Of a stretch of 64,000 nucleotides of DNA, positions 9,775-18,618 are shown one piece after another. Positions within the stretch are counted from its first letter, which is position 1. Every line of letters starts with the position of its first letter. Below the pieces are notes generated by a model that did no database searches, had not been told where the DNA came from, and saw only the letters and a list, made by a program, of their open reading frames with translations. The DNA is from an uncultured Marinococcus sp. (GTDB lineage: Bacteria; Bacillota; Bacilli; Bacillales; Marinococcaceae), in NCBI RefSeq assembly GCF_947493875.1, contig NZ_CANLSU010000001.1, positions 62,001-126,000 of the forward strand, given 5' to 3'. The translations under genes were made by a program, and so were the position numbers.

Positions 9775-9812
9775 AGCGCCTTACTCTGTTACGGGAGTGA
9801 GGCGCTTTTAAA
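9775..9812 (+). terminator. Terminator or attenuator hairpin before fadR
   Basis: AGCGCC-TT-ACTC pairs with GAGT-GA-GGCGCT around an 8-base loop and is followed by a short TTTTAAA tract. It lies downstream of a good promoter and 70 bases before the fadR start. It may therefore end a short transcript, attenuate fadR, or simply terminate transcription coming from the DUF350 gene. Confidence 0.7.
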
Positions 9813-9884
9813 GGCATTATTCAGGCGGGGTGAAACAGAAGCCGGCATAATAGTTGGTTTTGTTTGAAAGGGTGGCAGATACGT

Positions 9885-10475
9885 ATGGGGAAAAATCAAA
9901 ACAGGAAGCATGCACAGATTATCGAGGCGGGGATTAAGGTAATTGCTGAACATGGTTATCATCAGGCGAAGGTGTCGGATATTGCCAAAGAGGCAAAGGT
10001 AGCAGACGGAACGATTTATTTGTATTTTAATAATAAAGAGCATATATTAATCTCCATTTTTGAGGAAAAAATGCAGGAGTTCATGCAGAAGCTCGAGACC
10101 ATCACGCAAAGGGATGTTTCTGTTAAAGAGCAGCTGTATGAAATGGCCCAGCTGCAGCTTGAATTTATGGAGGGCCGGCCAGAGCTTGCTACGCTTGCCC
10201 ACTTTGAGCTTTTGCAGACGAAGGGCGAGATTCATGACAATATGCAGCGCATACTGGGTCCGTTTTTTCAGGCGGTGATCAATATTGTGAACAGGGGAAA
10301 AGACGAACAGGTCTTTCCCTCATCACTTTCTACAGAAATTGGCAGAATCTGCTTTGTCGGCATACTCAATGAAGCGATCACCACGTGGGTGATGGAAAAT
10401 GGAAGCTATTCATTGGCAGCACAGGGACCGGTGCTTGCAGAAATAGTTTATCAGGCGCTGCAGACGGAAATATAA
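9885..10475 (+). CDS. fadR: TetR-family regulator, FadR/YsiA-like
   Basis: The 196-residue product carries an N-terminal TetR helix-turn-helix (residues about 8-55, with VSDIAKEAKVADGTIYLYF) and a C-terminal ligand/dimerisation domain ending in a conserved-looking AITTWVMENGSYSL. It closely resembles B. subtilis FadR, which represses fatty-acid beta-oxidation genes and is released by long-chain acyl-CoA. In B. subtilis it sits in lcfA-fadR-fadB-etfB-etfA directly before trxA. Here all four metabolic genes are missing and fadR alone remains, so its targets must lie elsewhere. The ATG is preceded by GAAAGGGTGG; an in-frame TTG upstream overlaps that site. Confidence 0.82.
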   Translation: MGKNQNRKHAQIIEAGIKVIAEHGYHQAKVSDIAKEAKVADGTIYLYFNNKEHILISIFEEKMQEFMQKLETITQRDVSVKEQLYEMAQLQLEFMEGRPELATLAHFELLQTKGEIHDNMQRILGPFFQAVINIVNRGKDEQVFPSSLSTEIGRICFVGILNEAITTWVMENGSYSLAAQGPVLAEIVYQALQTEI

Positions 10476-10532
10476 ATTAGGCGTGGCCTTTGAAAAAGTT
10501 TAAGCTAAACGTTAGCCAGTAAAGCGCGGGAA

Positions 10533-10541
10533 TGCTATAAT
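10533..10541 (+). promoter_or_regulatory. Extended -10 promoter of trxA
   Basis: TGCTATAAT is an extended -10 element; no good -35 is visible at the usual distance. It lies about 45 bases upstream of the trxA start. Confidence 0.55.
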
Positions 10542-10587
10542 AACGAAGAATAAATGCAAAGATAGAGATATAAAGGAGGAACCATTC

Positions 10588-10902
10588 ATGGCTATTGTCA
10601 ATGTATCGGACCAAAACTTTGCAGGTGAAACGTCCGACGGAGTAGTGCTTGCGGACTTTTGGGCACCATGGTGCGGACCTTGTAAAATGATCGCTCCAGT
10701 ACTCGAAGAAATCGACACAGAAATGGGCGAACAGATTAAAATTGCTAAATTAGATGTTGATGAAAACCAGGAGACAGCCGGAAAATACGGTGTAATGAGT
10801 ATTCCAACACTAATGATCTTTAAAGACGGCGAAGTTGTCGAGCAGGTAGTCGGCTTTCAGCCTAAAGAACAACTGGTGGAGCTTTTGAACAAACATTTGT
10901 AA
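10588..10902 (+). CDS. trxA: Thioredoxin
   Basis: The 104-residue protein is a classic cytoplasmic thioredoxin that reduces protein disulfides and supplies electrons to ribonucleotide reductase and peroxidases. The active site WCGPC places the redox cysteines at residues 29 and 32, and the cis-proline motif SIPTLMIF follows at about residue 72. A strong AAAGGAGGAACC ribosome binding site precedes the ATG. It has its own promoter and a terminator, so it is a single-gene unit; uvrC follows as in B. subtilis. Confidence 0.98.
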   Translation: MAIVNVSDQNFAGETSDGVVLADFWAPWCGPCKMIAPVLEEIDTEMGEQIKIAKLDVDENQETAGKYGVMSIPTLMIFKDGEVVEQVVGFQPKEQLVELLNKHL

Positions 10903-10909
10903 AAACACG

Positions 10910-10942
10910 AAACTGCTGGTCCCTGGGCCGGCAGTTTTTTGT
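10910..10942 (+). terminator. Rho-independent terminator of trxA
   Basis: AAACTGCTGG/CCGGCAGTTT stem with a T run of six. Confidence 0.9.
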
Positions 10943-11006
10943 TTCTTCTTCATGAAAAAAAGGCAGGGAACACCATAGATATTACACGCCAAGAGGGGTT
11001 GGGCAC

Positions 11007-12794
11007 ATGACTCAATTAAAAGAAAAGCTGGCGATTCTTCCGGATCAGCCTGGCTGCTATTTAATGAAAAATAAACACGGCACCGTTATATATGTAGGCA
11101 AGGCAAAGGTGTTGAAAAATCGGGTGAGATCCTATTTCACGGGGTCGCACGACGGAAAAACCCAGCGGCTCGTAATGGAAATTACCGATTTTGAATATAT
11201 TATGACCTCTTCCAATCTGGAAGCATTAATCCTTGAAATGAATTTGATTAAAAAGTATGAACCAAAATATAACGTGCTTCTTAAAGATGACAAGTCCTAC
11301 CCGTATATTAAAATTACTAACGAAGAGCATCCCCGTCTGATTATTACGAGAAAGATAAAAAAGGACGGCGGTAAATACTTTGGCCCGTATCCGAACGCTG
11401 GTGCAGCAAACGAAACAAAGAAGCTGCTCGATCAATTGTATCCGCTGCGTAAATGCCGGACAATGCCCGACCGGGTTTGTTTATACTACCATATTGGCCA
11501 GTGTCTGGCCCCCTGCGAATTTACGGTGACGAGAGACCAGTACGACGACATGATTCAGCAGATTGCACGGTTTTTAAACAACGGCCACCACGAAATACGG
11601 GCGGAGCTTCAGACCAAAATGGAAACAGCTTCGGAACAGCTGGAATTTGAACGAGCCAAAGAGCTGAGGGATCAAATACAGCATATTGATTCCGTCATGG
11701 AAAAGCAGAAAATGTCTGTGAAGGATCAGGCGAACCGCGATGTGTTTGCGTACAGCTATGACAAAGGCTGGATGTGCGTGCAGGTATTTTTTGTAAGACA
11801 GGGAAAATTGATTGAAAGGGACGTTTCTCTTTTTCCAATGTATCAGGAGCCTGAAGAGGACTTTCTTACCTTCCTGGGCCAGTTCTATATGCAGGAACAG
11901 CACATGAAGCCGTCAGAAATATTTATCCCGGACTCGGTGGACGCCTCCATGGCGGAACAGTTTGTAAACGTGCGGGTTCAGCAGCCAAAGCGCGGCCAGA
12001 AAAGAGAACTGCTTGATTTGGCGGAGAAAAACGCCCGGCAGGCGCTCAGCGATCGCTTTGCATTGATTGAACGGGATGAAGAACGGACGGTAAAAGCGGT
12101 GGAGCAGCTTGGTGAAGCGATGGGTATTGATACACCATACCGCATGGAGGCTTTTGACAACTCGAATATCCAGGGGACGGACCCTGTTGCGGCAATGGTT
12201 ACATTTGTAGATGGGAAGCCGTGGAAAAAAGGGTATAGAAAATATAAGGTCAGAGACGTACAGGGGCCGGACGACTATGCGTCCATGCGGGAGGTTGTGC
12301 GAAGAAGATATATCCGTCTGTTAAAGGACGAAGCGGCGCTGCCGGATCTGATTCTTATTGATGGCGGAAAGGGCCAGTTAAGTGCGGCCGTCAGCGTTAT
12401 TGAGGATGAGCTTGGTTTAAATATTCCGGTAGCGGGACTTGCTAAAGACGATAAGCACCGCACCTCGGAGCTCCTTATGGGAGAAGAGGCCGTCAGAGTA
12501 CCTCTCGAACGGCACAGCTCTGCTTTTTACCTTCTGCAGCGTGTTCAGGATGAGGTGCACCGTTTTGCAATTACTTTTCACCGTCAGACACGCGGAAAAA
12601 CAATGTTTTCTTCTCTCCTGGACGATATTAACGGGATTGGACAGAAGCGCAAGCAGATGCTTCTAAAGCATTTTGGATCTGTGAAAAAAATGAAGGAGGC
12701 CTCCTTTGAGGATTTTAAACAGCTTTCTCTCCCGGATGATGTTATTACGGAGCTGATGAAAAAGCTGGAGGAGGATTCTACACTTTCGAAATAA
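11007..12794 (+). CDS. uvrC: Excinuclease ABC subunit C
   Basis: UvrC makes both incisions around a bulky DNA lesion after UvrB has loaded. The 595-residue protein matches the family length. Residues about 13-90 form the GIY-YIG nuclease ([19 protein letters not shown]) for the 3' cut. The UVR motif that contacts UvrB lies around 200-235, the RNase H-like domain for the 5' cut at about 380-535 ([18 protein letters not shown]), and the C-terminal helix-hairpin-helix pair at about 545-595 ([18 protein letters not shown]). Start ATG follows AAGAGGGG. It ends in a bidirectional terminator. Confidence 0.98.
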   Translation: MTQLKEKLAILPDQPGCYLMKNKHGTVIYVGKAKVLKNRVRSYFTGSHDGKTQRLVMEITDFEYIMTSSNLEALILEMNLIKKYEPKYNVLLKDDKSYPYIKITNEEHPRLIITRKIKKDGGKYFGPYPNAGAANETKKLLDQLYPLRKCRTMPDRVCLYYHIGQCLAPCEFTVTRDQYDDMIQQIARFLNNGHHEIRAELQTKMETASEQLEFERAKELRDQIQHIDSVMEKQKMSVKDQANRDVFAYSYDKGWMCVQVFFVRQGKLIERDVSLFPMYQEPEEDFLTFLGQFYMQEQHMKPSEIFIPDSVDASMAEQFVNVRVQQPKRGQKRELLDLAEKNARQALSDRFALIERDEERTVKAVEQLGEAMGIDTPYRMEAFDNSNIQGTDPVAAMVTFVDGKPWKKGYRKYKVRDVQGPDDYASMREVVRRRYIRLLKDEAALPDLILIDGGKGQLSAAVSVIEDELGLNIPVAGLAKDDKHRTSELLMGEEAVRVPLERHSSAFYLLQRVQDEVHRFAITFHRQTRGKTMFSSLLDDINGIGQKRKQMLLKHFGSVKKMKEASFEDFKQLSLPDDVITELMKKLEEDSTLSK

Positions 12795-12795
12795 T

Positions 12796-12830
12796 AAACG
12801 TTCGCTGATGCATATCAGCGAACGTTTTGC
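12796..12830. terminator. Bidirectional terminator between uvrC and yslB
   Basis: A perfect stem AAACGTTCGCTGAT/ATCAGCGAACGTTT around GCAT is flanked by A and T runs on its two sides, so it can serve both converging genes. Confidence 0.85.
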
Positions 12831-12848
12831 TATATGGTGTGATGTGGG

Positions 12849-13235
12849 TTACTCCCATTTAATATGCATAGTCGTGGATTTTTTCTTTTCTTCTATGTAA
12901 GTTTCCGCGTACGTATCCTTCATCTGTGACCACTGCTCTGCCAGAAAGCCGCCTTCTAAAGCTTTTGTGAACGAATTTTCCCTTTCATAAACGGACAGCT
13001 CAGCAATGACGTCTTTTTTTCTTTCTTTTTTCCAGAGGAGCTCTCCCCAGCCGGCATCATGGAAAAAATCAGCCACCTCACCAGGAGAGCTGCATGGATA
13101 GCGGCGGGCAAGCTGTTTTCCGGCCCAGTATAATATCGCATGCTCGTCAGAGCCTAAAATATCAGGAAGAACATTTTTCCTCAGTAATTCATACCCGAAG
13201 GCAGCTGGTTTATTTGTTTCTTCTTCCATTTCCAT
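12849..13235 (-). CDS. yslB: YslB-family protein (DUF2507)
   Basis: This small soluble protein (128 residues) contains the patterns FGYELLRKNVLPDILG near the N-terminus and ILYWAGKQLARRYP shortly after. Both fit the YslB/DUF2507 family of Bacillaceae, which has a V4R-like fold in some annotations and no established function. B. subtilis yslB lies between uvrC-lysC and sdhC, the same neighbourhood. It is the only minus-strand gene in the window. GTG codons one and two positions upstream could also start translation; the ATG used is the first one after AAAGTGG. The lysC gene found beside it in B. subtilis is absent. Confidence 0.8.
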   Translation of the reverse strand: MEMEEETNKPAAFGYELLRKNVLPDILGSDEHAILYWAGKQLARRYPCSSPGEVADFFHDAGWGELLWKKERKKDVIAELSVYERENSFTKALEGGFLAEQWSQMKDTYAETYIEEKKKSTTMHIKWE

Positions 13236-13341
13236 CACCACTTTCTACATCTGATATTATACATGCTGGAGTTGGAAATCTCTATAGATTCCCAAAATCA
13301 TACATGATATACTAATGCACGATTATGACGGAGGGACCGAT

Positions 13342-14691
13342 ATGAAAAATGTTTTTGCAGAAAAAATGACACCATTTCGCATGATCATCGGTGCCTACGT
13401 TTTTTCAATGCTGTTGTTCAGTTTACTGCTCTGGCTGCCAATTTCACATCAGCCGGGGCATGAATTAACATATATCGAAGCTTTGTTTACCTCAGTATCC
13501 GCCGTCAGCGTAACAGGACTGACAGTGATTCAGGTGTCTGACACTCTGAGCTCTGTCGGGATTGCGTTTTTAGCACTGGCGATGCAGGTGGGCGGCATTG
13601 GAATTATGTCTCTGGGCACGTTTGTGTGGATGGTTTTTGGAAGAAAAATTAATTTATCCCAGCGGTTACTGATTATGGTGGACCAGAATCAGTATAAGTT
13701 TTCGGGAATGGTCAAGCTGATGAGAAACATCCTGCTGCTTGCTTTAGGTATTGAAGCCATGGGGATGCTGATACTTGGTACATACTTTCTTCGTTATTTT
13801 GATTCGACGTGGGAAGCTTATTATCAGGGCGGCTTTGCCGCGCTTAGTGCTTTTACCAATGCTGGCTTTGACGTCACAGGGCAATCGCTCATCCCTTTTG
13901 CTGAAGACTACTATGTCCTGTTTGTCGTCATCACTCTGATCTTTGCCGGGGCGATTGGCTTTCCGGTTCTGATGGAGGTCCGGGAATATCTGACAAACCG
14001 TGAGCGGTTTAATTTCAGCCTGTTTACGAAAGTGACGACTACGACGTACTTTCTCGTATTTGTGCTCGGGGCGGTCAGCATATGGGCACTTGAATTCGGC
14101 TTTTATTATGATGGTATGGCCTGGCATCAGCAGTTTTTCTTTTCGATGTTTAACTCAGCGACCACAAGAAGTGCCGGGTTGTCGGTAATGGATGTTTCGG
14201 CGTTTTCTATGCCGACGCTTCTTCTGATGTCGGGATTGATGGTTATCGGGGCGAGTCCATCGAGTGTCGGGGGAGGGATCCGGACGACCACCCTTGCTGT
14301 AATGTTTTTGACGATTCGGAGCTTTGCGCTTGGACGCTCGGATGTCAAAGTATTCAACCGCCAGATTGACCCGGAGGATAAACAGCGGACGTTTATTGTC
14401 ATTTCCTTTTTTATTGTAGGTTTATTGGCTGCGATTACTCTAATCAGCGCCTTCGAACGCGGCAATGCAGAAGTGGAATTGATTGATATTATTTTTGAAA
14501 CAAGCTCGGCCTTCGGAACCTGTGGGCTTTCGACCGGGCTGACGGATGATTTTTCCACCCCGAGTCACGTGCTGCTCATGTGCCTGATGTTCATCGGACG
14601 GGTGGGAATCCTGGTGTTTTTATTCTCAGTGAAAAAGAAAGAAACAAAATCGCATTATAGATATCCAACAGAACGCATAATTATTGGCTAG
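13342..14691 (+). CDS. ktrD: TrkH/KtrB-family potassium uptake subunit (KtrD-like)
   Basis: The 449-residue polytopic protein has the four-fold pore repeat of K+-translocating Trk/Ktr subunits. The four pore loops with selectivity-filter glycines read SAVSVTGLTV, SAFTNAGFDV, ATTRSAGLSV and SSAFGTCGLSTG. Its length equals B. subtilis KtrD. Such subunits need a cytosolic RCK regulator (KtrA or KtrC), which is not encoded nearby. The ATG after GGAGGGACCGAT is preferred over an in-frame upstream ATG. Ktr channels are involved in salt-stress and pH homeostasis. It is not part of the B. subtilis locus, so it was inserted here between yslB and sdhC or is a lineage-specific arrangement. Confidence 0.87.
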   Translation: MKNVFAEKMTPFRMIIGAYVFSMLLFSLLLWLPISHQPGHELTYIEALFTSVSAVSVTGLTVIQVSDTLSSVGIAFLALAMQVGGIGIMSLGTFVWMVFGRKINLSQRLLIMVDQNQYKFSGMVKLMRNILLLALGIEAMGMLILGTYFLRYFDSTWEAYYQGGFAALSAFTNAGFDVTGQSLIPFAEDYYVLFVVITLIFAGAIGFPVLMEVREYLTNRERFNFSLFTKVTTTTYFLVFVLGAVSIWALEFGFYYDGMAWHQQFFFSMFNSATTRSAGLSVMDVSAFSMPTLLLMSGLMVIGASPSSVGGGIRTTTLAVMFLTIRSFALGRSDVKVFNRQIDPEDKQRTFIVISFFIVGLLAAITLISAFERGNAEVELIDIIFETSSAFGTCGLSTGLTDDFSTPSHVLLMCLMFIGRVGILVFLFSVKKKETKSHYRYPTERIIIG

Positions 14692-14720
14692 CCGGAGAGG
14701 GAATTCTCCGGCCTTCTTTA
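14689..14720 (+). terminator. Rho-independent terminator after ktrD
   Basis: GCCGGAGA pairs with TCTCCGGC around GGGAAT, followed by CTTCTTTATT; it begins at the stop codon. Confidence 0.85.
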
Positions 14721-14784
14721 TTGCAGGGGAAGTGAATCGTATAAAAGATGAATAATATACATTTAAGATGCTGTATACGTTTTC

Positions 14785-14813
14785 TTGACGGGTAATTTTA
14801 GGGGGAGTACAAT
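14785..14813 (+). promoter_or_regulatory. Promoter of sdhCAB with long leader
   Basis: TTGACG and TACAAT are exactly 17 bases apart. Transcription starting near 14820 would give a leader of about 260 bases before sdhC. The leader has no ORF with a ribosome binding site that I can defend. It contains a TGCATATGCA palindrome near 14885 and several purine-rich runs. In B. subtilis the sdhC leader region is a target of the iron-sparing small RNA FsrA; whether that holds here cannot be seen. Confidence 0.65.
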
Positions 14814-15078
14814 TAACGTAATGTTTCGTACAATTCCCTGAATATTTCTTTTCGGTTTTGTGACTAATTGGTTGTATCGTGCATGCATATGCATTTTGCA
14901 AAAGGGAAAAGAAGCAGGAGACACAGCCGGCACACGAGTACATAGAAAACAGGAGACTGTAATTCTGTTTATTGTGCGGGCAGTGGAAAGTTCAGCAAGG
15001 GGGTAATGGAGCCGGAAAAGAAAGCAAGGCAGAAAAACAGGATGGAGAGAATTTTTATGCTAATGGAGGAGGATGAAT

Positions 15079-15690
15079 ATGGCTTTAAATAAGGAATTTG
15101 CCGCCCGGAGGCTGCACTCGCTTCTTGGTATTATTCCAATTGGACTATTTTTAATGCAGCACTTCGTAGTAAACCATTTCGCGACCAGGAGTGCTGAAGC
15201 GTTCAACGGAGCGGCTCACTTTATGGAAAATTTACCGTTTCGTATCTTTTTAGAGATGTTTCTCATTTATATTCCTATACTGTTTCACGGGATTTACGGA
15301 CTTTTTATTGTATTTCAGGGCAAGGCGAATGCGAAGCGCTTTGGCTACTTTCGTAACTGGATGTACATTTTCCAGCGTATCACCGGGGTATTTCTGCTGG
15401 TGTTTATTACCTGGCACGTCTGGGATACATGGGTGCAGGCCCAGTTCTTCGGTGCTGAAGTAAACTATCAGATGATGGCTGATATCGTAGCGAATCCTTG
15501 GATGCTCGCATTTTACATCGTAGGTATCCTGTCTGCCACATTCCACTTTTCAAACGGTTTATGGTCATTTTTGGTTACATGGGGTATTACGGTTACGCCA
15601 AAAGCCCAATTGGCTGCAACATATTTCACTTTGTTCGTTTTCGTAGCGATGTCTGTGATTGGCCTTCGTGCTATTTTCGCATTCGTATAA
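15079..15690 (+). CDS. sdhC: Succinate dehydrogenase cytochrome b558 subunit
   Basis: SdhC anchors succinate:menaquinone oxidoreductase in the membrane and binds two haems b. The 203-residue protein has five transmembrane helices. Histidines at 28, 70, 113 and 156 align with the four axial haem ligands known in B. subtilis (28, 70, 113, 155), so both haems should be present. The ATG used lies 6 bases after GGAGGAGG; an ATG two codons upstream overlaps that site. First gene of sdhCAB. Confidence 0.96.
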   Translation: MALNKEFAARRLHSLLGIIPIGLFLMQHFVVNHFATRSAEAFNGAAHFMENLPFRIFLEMFLIYIPILFHGIYGLFIVFQGKANAKRFGYFRNWMYIFQRITGVFLLVFITWHVWDTWVQAQFFGAEVNYQMMADIVANPWMLAFYIVGILSATFHFSNGLWSFLVTWGITVTPKAQLAATYFTLFVFVAMSVIGLRAIFAFV

Positions 15691-15729
15691 GATCGGTTTT
15701 TTAATAAACTAAAGGAGTGAAACATCCGC

Positions 15730-17508
15730 ATGAGTAATGGAAAAGTTATTGTCGTAGGCGGAGGACTGGCAGGACTGATGGCAACAATCAAGGCCGCTGA
15801 AGCAGGTTCTCAGGTGGACTTGTTTTCAATTGTACCGGTAAAACGTTCTCACTCTGTCTGTGCTCAGGGCGGCATGAACGGTGCCGTCAATACAAAAGGT
15901 GAAGGTGACTCCCCGTGGGAGCACTTTGATGATACTGTATACGGGGGCGACTTCCTGGCAAACCAGCCTCCGGTAAAAGCTATGACAGAAGCGGCTCCGG
16001 GGATCATTCACCTGATGGACCGCATGGGCGTTATGTTCAACCGGACTCCGGAAGGACTGCTCGACTTCCGCCGTTTTGGCGGCACCCAGTTCCACCGTAC
16101 GGCTTACGCCGGAGCAACGACTGGCCAGCAGCTGCTGTACGCGCTGGACGAGCAGGTTCGCCGTTATGAAGTAGAAGGGCTTGTCAATAAATACGAGGGA
16201 TGGGAATTTCTTTCGGCTATTCTGGATGAGGAGCAGGCCTGTAAAGGCATTGCCGCTCAAAACCTGCGCTCGATGGAAATTGAAACGTTCCGGGCTGATG
16301 CAATCATTATGGCTACGGGCGGCCCTGGCATCATTTTCGGTAAATCCACGAACTCCATGATCAACACCGGCTTTGCCGCCTCATCGCTTTACCTGCAGGG
16401 CGTCAATTATGCCAACGGTGAATTTATCCAGATTCACCCGACTGCAATCCCCGGCGATGATAAGCTCCGGCTGATGAGTGAATCTGCGCGTGGGGAAGGC
16501 GGACGCATCTGGACATACAAAGACGGCAAGCCATGGTACTTCCTTGAGGAAAAATACCCGGCGTACGGTAACCTCGTTCCGCGGGACATTGCCACGCGTG
16601 AAATCTTTGATGTCTGTGTTAACCAGAAGCTGGGTATTAATGGGGAAAACATGGTCTATCTGGATCTTTCCCATAAAGATCCGCATGAACTCGATGTAAA
16701 GCTTGGCGGGATTATGGAAATCTATGAAAAGTTCATGGGTGATGATCCGCGGAAGGTGCCAATGAAAATCTTCCCAGCTGTCCACTATTCGATGGGCGGC
16801 ATGTGGGTTGACTATAACCAAATGACAAACATTCCGGGTATTTTCGCTGCCGGGGAGTGTGACTATACTCAGCACGGCGGTAACCGACTCGGAGCAAACT
16901 CCCTGCTTTCCTCTATATACGGCGGGATGGTTGCCGGGCCGAACGCGGTGGAGTATGCCAACAGTCTGGAAAAATCAGCGGAAGATCTTTCTTCTTCGCT
17001 TTTTGAAACAAAGAAACAGGAAGAGCAGCAGGAGTTCGACAGGATTATGAACATGAACGGCACCGAAAATGCCTACGCGCTTCATAACGAACTCGGGGAA
17101 TGGATGACAAACAATATGACTGTGGTCCGGGAAAATGATAAACTGCTCGAAACAGATGATAAACTCCAGGAGCTTCTTGAGCGCTGGGAGAACATTAACA
17201 TGCACGACAGCTCCAAATGGAATAACCATGCCGCAATGTTTACCCGCCAGCTTAAAGGAATGATCCACCTGGCCCGCGTGATGACGCTCGGAGCTTATCA
17301 CCGTAATGAAAGCCGCGGTGCCCACTATAAACCGGAGTTTCCGGAACGTAATGATGAAGACTTCCTGAAAACCACGAAGGCTAAATACAATCCGCAAACC
17401 AATCATCCGGAATTTGAGTACGAAGAGGTTGACACGTCGCTGATTAAGCCGAGAAAACGGGATTATTCCCAAGGAAAAGCATCTTCAGAGAAGGGAGCAA
17501 GTAACTAA
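15730..17508 (+). CDS. sdhA: Succinate dehydrogenase flavoprotein subunit
   Basis: SdhA oxidises succinate to fumarate with covalently bound FAD and passes electrons to SdhB. The 592-residue sequence shows the dinucleotide-binding motif VVGGGLAGLMATIKAAEAG near the N-terminus, the FAD attachment region RSHSVCAQGGMNGA, the substrate/catalytic segment MSESARGEGGRIW, and the late FAD-binding motif AAGECDYTQHGGNRLGANSL. It starts at ATG after AAAGGAGTG and overlaps sdhB by one base, indicating translational coupling. Confidence 0.98.
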   Translation: MSNGKVIVVGGGLAGLMATIKAAEAGSQVDLFSIVPVKRSHSVCAQGGMNGAVNTKGEGDSPWEHFDDTVYGGDFLANQPPVKAMTEAAPGIIHLMDRMGVMFNRTPEGLLDFRRFGGTQFHRTAYAGATTGQQLLYALDEQVRRYEVEGLVNKYEGWEFLSAILDEEQACKGIAAQNLRSMEIETFRADAIIMATGGPGIIFGKSTNSMINTGFAASSLYLQGVNYANGEFIQIHPTAIPGDDKLRLMSESARGEGGRIWTYKDGKPWYFLEEKYPAYGNLVPRDIATREIFDVCVNQKLGINGENMVYLDLSHKDPHELDVKLGGIMEIYEKFMGDDPRKVPMKIFPAVHYSMGGMWVDYNQMTNIPGIFAAGECDYTQHGGNRLGANSLLSSIYGGMVAGPNAVEYANSLEKSAEDLSSSLFETKKQEEQQEFDRIMNMNGTENAYALHNELGEWMTNNMTVVRENDKLLETDDKLQELLERWENINMHDSSKWNNHAAMFTRQLKGMIHLARVMTLGAYHRNESRGAHYKPEFPERNDEDFLKTTKAKYNPQTNHPEFEYEEVDTSLIKPRKRDYSQGKASSEKGASN

Positions 17509-18305
17509 TGAGTGATGCACAAGCGCAAGAAACGCGTAACGCAGAAGAAACCGATACAAAAAAAGTGAAGTTTATTATCACCCGTCAGGATGACCCGGAG
17601 AGTCCTTCCTATGATCAGGAGTTTGAAGTTCCCTACAGAGAAAACATGAACGTTATCTCCGCCCTGATGGAGATCCGCAGAAATCCGGTCGACAGCCAGG
17701 GCAACCAGGCGAATCCGGTTGTCTGGGATATGAACTGTCTCGAGGAAGTATGCGGCGCCTGTTCGATGATTGTTAACGGTACGGCCCGCCAGTCCTGTAC
17801 GGCCCTGATTGATCAGCTTGAACAGCCGATCCGTCTGGAGCCGATGAAAACATTCCCGGTAATGAGAGACCTTCAGGTGGACAGAAGCCGGATGTTTGAT
17901 TCCCTGAAAAAGGTTAAAGCATGGATTCCGATCGACGGTACGTACGATCTTGGTCCAGGGCCGAGAATGGCAGAAAATAAGCGCCAGTGGTCGTATGAGC
18001 TTTCCAAGTGCATGACGTGCGGCGTGTGCCTCGAGGCCTGCCCGAACGTAAACGATGACTCTTCATTTATCGGTCCTGCAGCTATTTCCCAGGTTCGCCT
18101 GTTCAACTCCCATCCAACAGGGGAAATGAACAAATCCGAGCGTCTGGAAGCCTTGATGGGTGAAGGCGGGATCAGTGGATGCAGTAATGCCCAAAACTGT
18201 GTGGAAGTATGTCCGAAGGGGATCCCTTTAACAACCTCCATTGCTGCCATGAACCGCGAAACAAATATCCAGTCGTTTAAAAACTTTTTTGGCGGCGGAA
18301 ATTAA
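17508..18305 (+). CDS. sdhB: Succinate dehydrogenase iron-sulfur subunit
   Basis: SdhB relays electrons from FAD to the membrane quinone site through three clusters, all of whose cysteines are visible: CLEEVCGAC for [2Fe-2S], CMTCGVCLEACP for [4Fe-4S], and CSNAQNCVEVCPKG for [3Fe-4S]. At 265 residues it is slightly longer than B. subtilis SdhB because of an extra polar N-terminus (MSDAQAQETRNAEETD). In B. subtilis gerE follows sdhB; here a terminator and then ptsH follow, and no gerE is present. Confidence 0.98.
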   Translation: MSDAQAQETRNAEETDTKKVKFIITRQDDPESPSYDQEFEVPYRENMNVISALMEIRRNPVDSQGNQANPVVWDMNCLEEVCGACSMIVNGTARQSCTALIDQLEQPIRLEPMKTFPVMRDLQVDRSRMFDSLKKVKAWIPIDGTYDLGPGPRMAENKRQWSYELSKCMTCGVCLEACPNVNDDSSFIGPAAISQVRLFNSHPTGEMNKSERLEALMGEGGISGCSNAQNCVEVCPKGIPLTTSIAAMNRETNIQSFKNFFGGGN

Positions 18306-18310
18306 TTGAT

Positions 18311-18340
18311 AAAAGGGCAGCCTCCGGGCTGTCTTTTTAT
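18311..18340 (+). terminator. Rho-independent terminator of sdhCAB
   Basis: AAGGGCAGCC pairs with GGCTGTCTT (two G-U pairs) followed by TTTTTATTT. Confidence 0.8.
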
Positions 18341-18434
18341 TTCATGTTTTATGTGAATTATAGGTGCGCTGTACCCGGCAAAAAGGGTAGGAAAGCCTGA
18401 TGGGGTCCTGCAGGAGAAACCGCTGCGTCTATTC

Positions 18435-18463
18435 TTGTTTCCCGCAAATCAGAGTGGTACAAT
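18435..18463 (+). promoter_or_regulatory. Upstream ptsH promoter (P1)
   Basis: TTGTTT and TACAAT with 17-base spacing. The bases after the -10 (ATAAAA) are repeated after the second promoter 105 bases downstream. A CcpA-site-like sequence TGAAACCGCTTATA (18483-18496, 13 of 14 consensus positions) lies shortly downstream. Confidence 0.55.
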
Positions 18464-18539
18464 ATAAAAGTATTTTACATACTGAAACCGCTTATAATAG
18501 CAGTGCACAACGCTCCAGGGTTATAGGAGCAGTTCGCAG

Positions 18540-18568
18540 TTGCGACTTTATTAAGGGTGAAGTACAAT
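18540..18568 (+). promoter_or_regulatory. Downstream ptsH promoter (P2)
   Basis: TTGCGA and TACAAT with exactly 17-base spacing, about 80 bases before ptsH. Its -10 region TACAATATAAAA is identical to that of P1. Confidence 0.6.
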
Positions 18569-18588
18569 ATAAAAAGCCTGCTTTCTAG

Positions 18589-18618
18589 AAAAGCGCACAT
18601 GTTGAGCGCTTTTTAGTG
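18589..18618 (+). terminator. Leader hairpin with T run before ptsH (possible attenuator)
   Basis: AAAAGCGC pairs perfectly with GCGCTTTT around ACATGTTGA, followed by T. It lies between P2 and the ptsH ribosome binding site. Any transcript from P1 or P2 must pass it, so it is either a leaky terminator or an attenuator. A second CcpA-like sequence, TGAAAGCGATCTAT, directly follows it. Confidence 0.6.

Noticed and set aside
18400-18588. 62-codon ORF as a gerE remnant
   Set aside because: The translation has no LuxR-type helix-turn-helix and overlaps the ptsH promoters.
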